Source: Pseudomonadales bacterium (GTDB lineage Bacteria > Pseudomonadota > Gammaproteobacteria > Pseudomonadales > Azotimanducaceae). From it: 50,972 nt of DNA. Shown here in pieces: positions 48,224-50,972 of this stretch. A model generated the notes under the pieces. It was not told where the DNA came from, made no database searches, and saw only the letters and a program-made list of their open reading frames with translations. How positions within the stretch are numbered: position 1 is the first letter of the stretch; each line of letters starts with the position of its first letter. Where the stretch lies: contig JAJEIQ010000025.1 in NCBI GenBank assembly GCA_022827905.1, forward strand, positions 1 through 50,972, read 5' to 3'. Position numbers and translations under genes: made by a program.

Positions 48224-48991
48224 GTGGCTGATATGCTCGCCCTGCGCAACATCGAGACCTACTACGGCCCGATCATGGCCATTCGCGGCGTCAGCATGGT
48301 GGTGCGGGACGGTCAGATTGTCAGCCTGCTCGGTGCCAATGGCGCGGGCAAGACCACGGTGCTCAAGACCATCAGCGGCGCGATGGAGCCGCAGAAGGGC
48401 ATCGTCGAGTACCGGGGCGAGGCCATCCAGGCGCGGGATCCGGACTGGGTGGCAAGGCGCGGCATCGGCCATGTGCCCGAGGGGCGGGAGGTGTTTCCCT
48501 TCCTGACCGTGGAGGAGAATCTGCGCATGGGCGCCTATTCGCGCCGGGACGGCGAGATCGACGCGGACATCGAGCAGGTTTACGGCTATTTCCCGGTGCT
48601 AAAGGGGTTCGGCCGGCAGCCGGCCCAAGTGCTCTCCGGGGGTCAGCAACAGATGCTGGCCATCGGCCGCGCCCTGATGCTGCGCCCGGACCTCATGCTG
48701 CTCGACGAGCCGTCCTTGGGCCTGTCGCCGCGCCTGGTGCATGAAATCGCGGAGATCATCGTGCGGCTCAACCGGGAGCGCAACGTCACCATGCTACTGG
48801 TGGAGCAGAACGCCAAGATGGCGCTGGACATCGGCGACTACGGCTACGTCATGGAGAATGGCCGCATCGTCATGGAGGACACCTGCGAACGGCTCAGGAA
48901 CGCCCCGGACATCCAGGAGTTCTACTTGGGCATGAAGGATGAAGGCGTGCGCGGCCGCCGCCGTTGGAAGCAGAGGAAGACCTGGCGATGA
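48224..48991 (+). CDS. livF: ABC transporter ATP-binding protein LivF
   Basis: A 255-residue ATPase with Walker A GANGAGKT (about 39-46), signature LSGGQQQMLAIGRAL, Walker B LMLLDEPSLGLSP and LLVEQNAKMAL. It begins at GTG 48224 two bases after livG; ATG 48233 is an alternative. The C-terminus (VRGRRRWKQRKTWR) is more basic than usual and runs into the ATG of the acyl-CoA synthetase with a 4-base overlap. Confidence 0.94.
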   Translation: MADMLALRNIETYYGPIMAIRGVSMVVRDGQIVSLLGANGAGKTTVLKTISGAMEPQKGIVEYRGEAIQARDPDWVARRGIGHVPEGREVFPFLTVEENLRMGAYSRRDGEIDADIEQVYGYFPVLKGFGRQPAQVLSGGQQQMLAIGRALMLRPDLMLLDEPSLGLSPRLVHEIAEIIVRLNRERNVTMLLVEQNAKMALDIGDYGYVMENGRIVMEDTCERLRNAPDIQEFYLGMKDEGVRGRRRWKQRKTWR

Positions 48992-50805
48992 GCGCGCCTT
49001 TGACGATTGACGGCTGCGCCACGGTGCCGCAGCTCTTTTGGAAGCGGGTGACCGACTGGGGCCCCAAGGTGGCGCTCCGGGAGAAGGACTTTGGCATCTG
49101 GAACGAGACAAGTTGGACCGACTACGGCGAGCAGGCCCGCTTGGTGGGATTGGGGCTTAAGTCCCTGGGTCTTGAGCGCGGCGACGTGTGCTCCATCGCC
49201 GGCGAAGTCTGCAAGGAGTGGCTGTTCGCCGACCTCGGCGTGAACTGCATCGGCGGCGTCTCCAACGGCGTCTATCCCACGGATTCCCCGGAGCAGGTGG
49301 CCTACCTGATCAACGACAGCGGCACCCGCTTCTACTTCGCCGAGGACGAGGAGCAGCTCGACAAGGTGCTCGAAGTCCGGGAACGCACGCCGACCCTTGA
49401 GAAGATCATCATTTTCGACATGGAGGGGCTGCGCAACTTCAGCGACCCGCAGTGCATGAGCTATGCGGAGTTGATCGCGCTCGGCACCGCCTATGGCGAG
49501 GACCACGGGCCGGATTGGCAAGCGGCAATCGATGCGGCTGAACCGGAGGAGCTGATGATCCTCACCTACACTTCCGGCACCACCGGCCCGCCCAAGGGCG
49601 CAATGATCAGCCAAGGGAACATGATCTTCATGATGCGCAACCTGCAGCGCATCTACGGCGTTTACGACACCGATGAGCAGATCGGCTTCCTGCCCTTGGC
49701 CCATGTGGCCGGACGCATGTTCTACACCTTCTGCGGCATCGAGTCCGGCTGCGTCGTCAATCTGGTGGAGGAGCCGGAAACCTTCGTCCAGGACCAGCAG
49801 GAGGTGGCCCCGACGGTGGCCTTCGCGGTGCCCCGGGTGTGGGAGAAGCAGCACTCCACCATTACCATTAAGCTCAAGGATGGCACGGCGCTAGGCCGCT
49901 TCGTTTACGGCTTGGCGTTAAAGGCCGGCCTTAGGCGCGCGACTTTCACCAAGGCCGGCCGCTCGGTGCCTTGGCCGCTGCGCCTAGCCTGCGCCGCGGC
50001 TGACATCTTGGTGTTCAAGAACATTCTGGTCTTCTTGGGCTTGGATCGCTGCCGCTGGCTTTCAACCGGCGCCGCGCCCATCGCGCCGGAGCTGATCGAC
50101 TGGTTTTGGGCCATGAACAAACCCATGTTCGAGGTCTATGGGCAGACCGAGTGCTCGGGCCTTGCCACCGCCAACCTGCCCGGCGAGACCCGCATCGGCA
50201 GCGTGGGCAAGGCCAACGCGGAGGTTGACGTCACCCTTTCGGACGAGGGCGAGATCCTCATCCGCAGCGCCGGCGTGATACCGGGCTATTGGAACAAGCC
50301 GGAGAAGACCGCGGAAACCTTCCGCCAAGGCTGGCTGCACACAGGTGACGTGGGGCGCATCGACGACGACGGCTACGTCTACATCGTCGATCGGATGAAG
50401 GACATCATCATCACCGCCGGTGGCAAGAACATCACGCCGAGTGAAATCGAGAACCAACTCAAGTTCTCCCCCTACGTCACCGATGCGGTGGTGGTCGGCG
50501 ACCGTCGCCCCTACCTGACCTGCTTGGTGATGATCGACCATGAGAACGTCACCAAGTTCGCCCAGGACCACGACGTCCCCTTCACCAACTACACGAGCCT
50601 GTGTCACACCCAGGCCGTGCAGGACCTGATCGGCGGGGAAATCGAATCGGTCAACGCCAAGTTCGCCCGGGTGGAGACCATCAAGAAGTTCAAGCTGATC
50701 GATCAGCTCCTGGACCCGGAGGACGATGAGTTGACGCCCACCCAGAAGCTCAAGCGCAAGGTGGTGCACGAGAAGTACGCGGACTTGATTGAGGCCATGT
50801 ACTAG
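48988..50805 (+). CDS. Long-chain-type acyl-CoA synthetase (AMP-forming)
   Basis: A 605-residue ANL-family ligase. The P-loop is YTSGTTGPPKGAM, then the adenine site VYGQTECSG, HTGDVGRIDDDGYVYIVDR, and the hinge and catalytic Lys region KDIIITAGGKNITPSEIEN. It activates a carboxylic acid to its CoA thioester. ATG 48988 overlaps the livF stop by ATGA, so it is co-translated with a Liv-type transporter. Such pairings are common for importers of acids that are CoA-activated on entry; the substrate here may be a fatty or ring acid. Confidence 0.94.
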   Translation: MSAPLTIDGCATVPQLFWKRVTDWGPKVALREKDFGIWNETSWTDYGEQARLVGLGLKSLGLERGDVCSIAGEVCKEWLFADLGVNCIGGVSNGVYPTDSPEQVAYLINDSGTRFYFAEDEEQLDKVLEVRERTPTLEKIIIFDMEGLRNFSDPQCMSYAELIALGTAYGEDHGPDWQAAIDAAEPEELMILTYTSGTTGPPKGAMISQGNMIFMMRNLQRIYGVYDTDEQIGFLPLAHVAGRMFYTFCGIESGCVVNLVEEPETFVQDQQEVAPTVAFAVPRVWEKQHSTITIKLKDGTALGRFVYGLALKAGLRRATFTKAGRSVPWPLRLACAAADILVFKNILVFLGLDRCRWLSTGAAPIAPELIDWFWAMNKPMFEVYGQTECSGLATANLPGETRIGSVGKANAEVDVTLSDEGEILIRSAGVIPGYWNKPEKTAETFRQGWLHTGDVGRIDDDGYVYIVDRMKDIIITAGGKNITPSEIENQLKFSPYVTDAVVVGDRRPYLTCLVMIDHENVTKFAQDHDVPFTNYTSLCHTQAVQDLIGGEIESVNAKFARVETIKKFKLIDQLLDPEDDELTPTQKLKRKVVHEKYADLIEAMY

Positions 50806-50941
50806 GGAGCCATCCCGGCGCTCCGTCCGATGTAGTGTTTTCCAATATGGAAATGAGCCTGAAGGAAGGGGGTTGCGGGGAAGTCCTGCCGGGCCGGTCT
50901 CCGGGGGTTGGTTTGAGCGCTGATGATGGTCCCTCCGGGCG

Positions 50942-50957
50942 CTCCGCGCAAGCGGAG
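50942..50957. other. Small hairpin in the closing noncoding stretch
   Basis: CTCCGC-GCAA-GCGGAG forms a 6-bp stem with a GCAA tetraloop. It lies in the 167-base noncoding tail after the acyl-CoA synthetase, flanked by GGGCG and GGCGGCCC. A related palindromic GC-rich motif lies at bases 5-20. No T-run follows, so it is not called a terminator. Nothing else is recognised in 50806-50972. Confidence 0.4.
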
Positions 50958-50972
50958 GGCGGCCCTTGGAGG

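Overview
The window reads as GC-rich chromosomal DNA of a Gram-negative heterotroph, most likely a marine or host-associated gammaproteobacterium. The evidence is rseP, bamA and xseA, a bacterioferritin/Bfd pair, a TonB-dependent receptor, and many genes for oxidation of lipid-, steroid- or amine-like substrates (P450, acyl-CoA dehydrogenase, quinoprotein dehydrogenase, steroid 5-alpha-reductase-like protein, sulfotransferase, SCP2). Placement below phylum level is inference only.

Layout. 1-3.6 kb: an accessory patch with IS-end-like repeats, an AAA ATPase followed by a PD-(D/E)XK nuclease, and a DUF4143 ATPase. 3.6-8 kb: two hydrolases, an internally deleted amidohydrolase relic, an ACAD-fold monooxygenase, a cupin protein and tRNA-Ser(CGA). 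8-16 kb: a genomic-island-like stretch that begins just after the tRNA. It holds an orphan antitoxin, relics of at least two other toxin-antitoxin-type genes, an Mrr-N/HNH restriction gene cut by an IS630-type element with visible inverted repeats and TA duplication, an SPFH protein, a complete RHH/PIN toxin-antitoxin pair with a 30-bp palindromic operator, and a two-CxxC carboxymuconolactone-decarboxylase-like gene whose second active-site Cys position is an in-frame UGA (probable selenoprotein).

16-20 kb: a steroid/lipid-type group (5-alpha-reductase-like, DUF1214, sulfotransferase, SCP2). 20-25 kb: xseA, bamA, rseP. 25-31 kb: bfd, bfr, an Rpn-type nuclease, a DUF3500 protein and a PQQ dehydrogenase, with several arrays of a palindromic repeat whose core is CGAGGGC-N5-GCCCTCG. 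31-32.8 kb: an alkylsulfatase-like MBL enzyme.

32.7-40.6 kb (minus strand): a seven-gene operon-like run. In transcription order it encodes the large and small subunits of a TTQ amine dehydrogenase, a stand-alone biotin carboxylase, a separate biotin carrier protein, a carboxyltransferase, an isovaleryl-CoA-dehydrogenase-like enzyme and a P450. A good sigma-70-like promoter and a divergent TetR gene sit at its head. A coherent reading is oxidation of a branched amine to an aldehyde that enters leucine-type acyl-CoA degradation. The TetR gene is followed by a TonB receptor, MetY, a CoA-binding protein, and a Liv-type ABC transporter coupled to an acyl-CoA synthetase.

The two strongest leads are the UGA-containing CMD/AhpD-like gene and the TTQ-dehydrogenase/leucine-type operon. 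All calls rest on reading the sequence; no searches were run.
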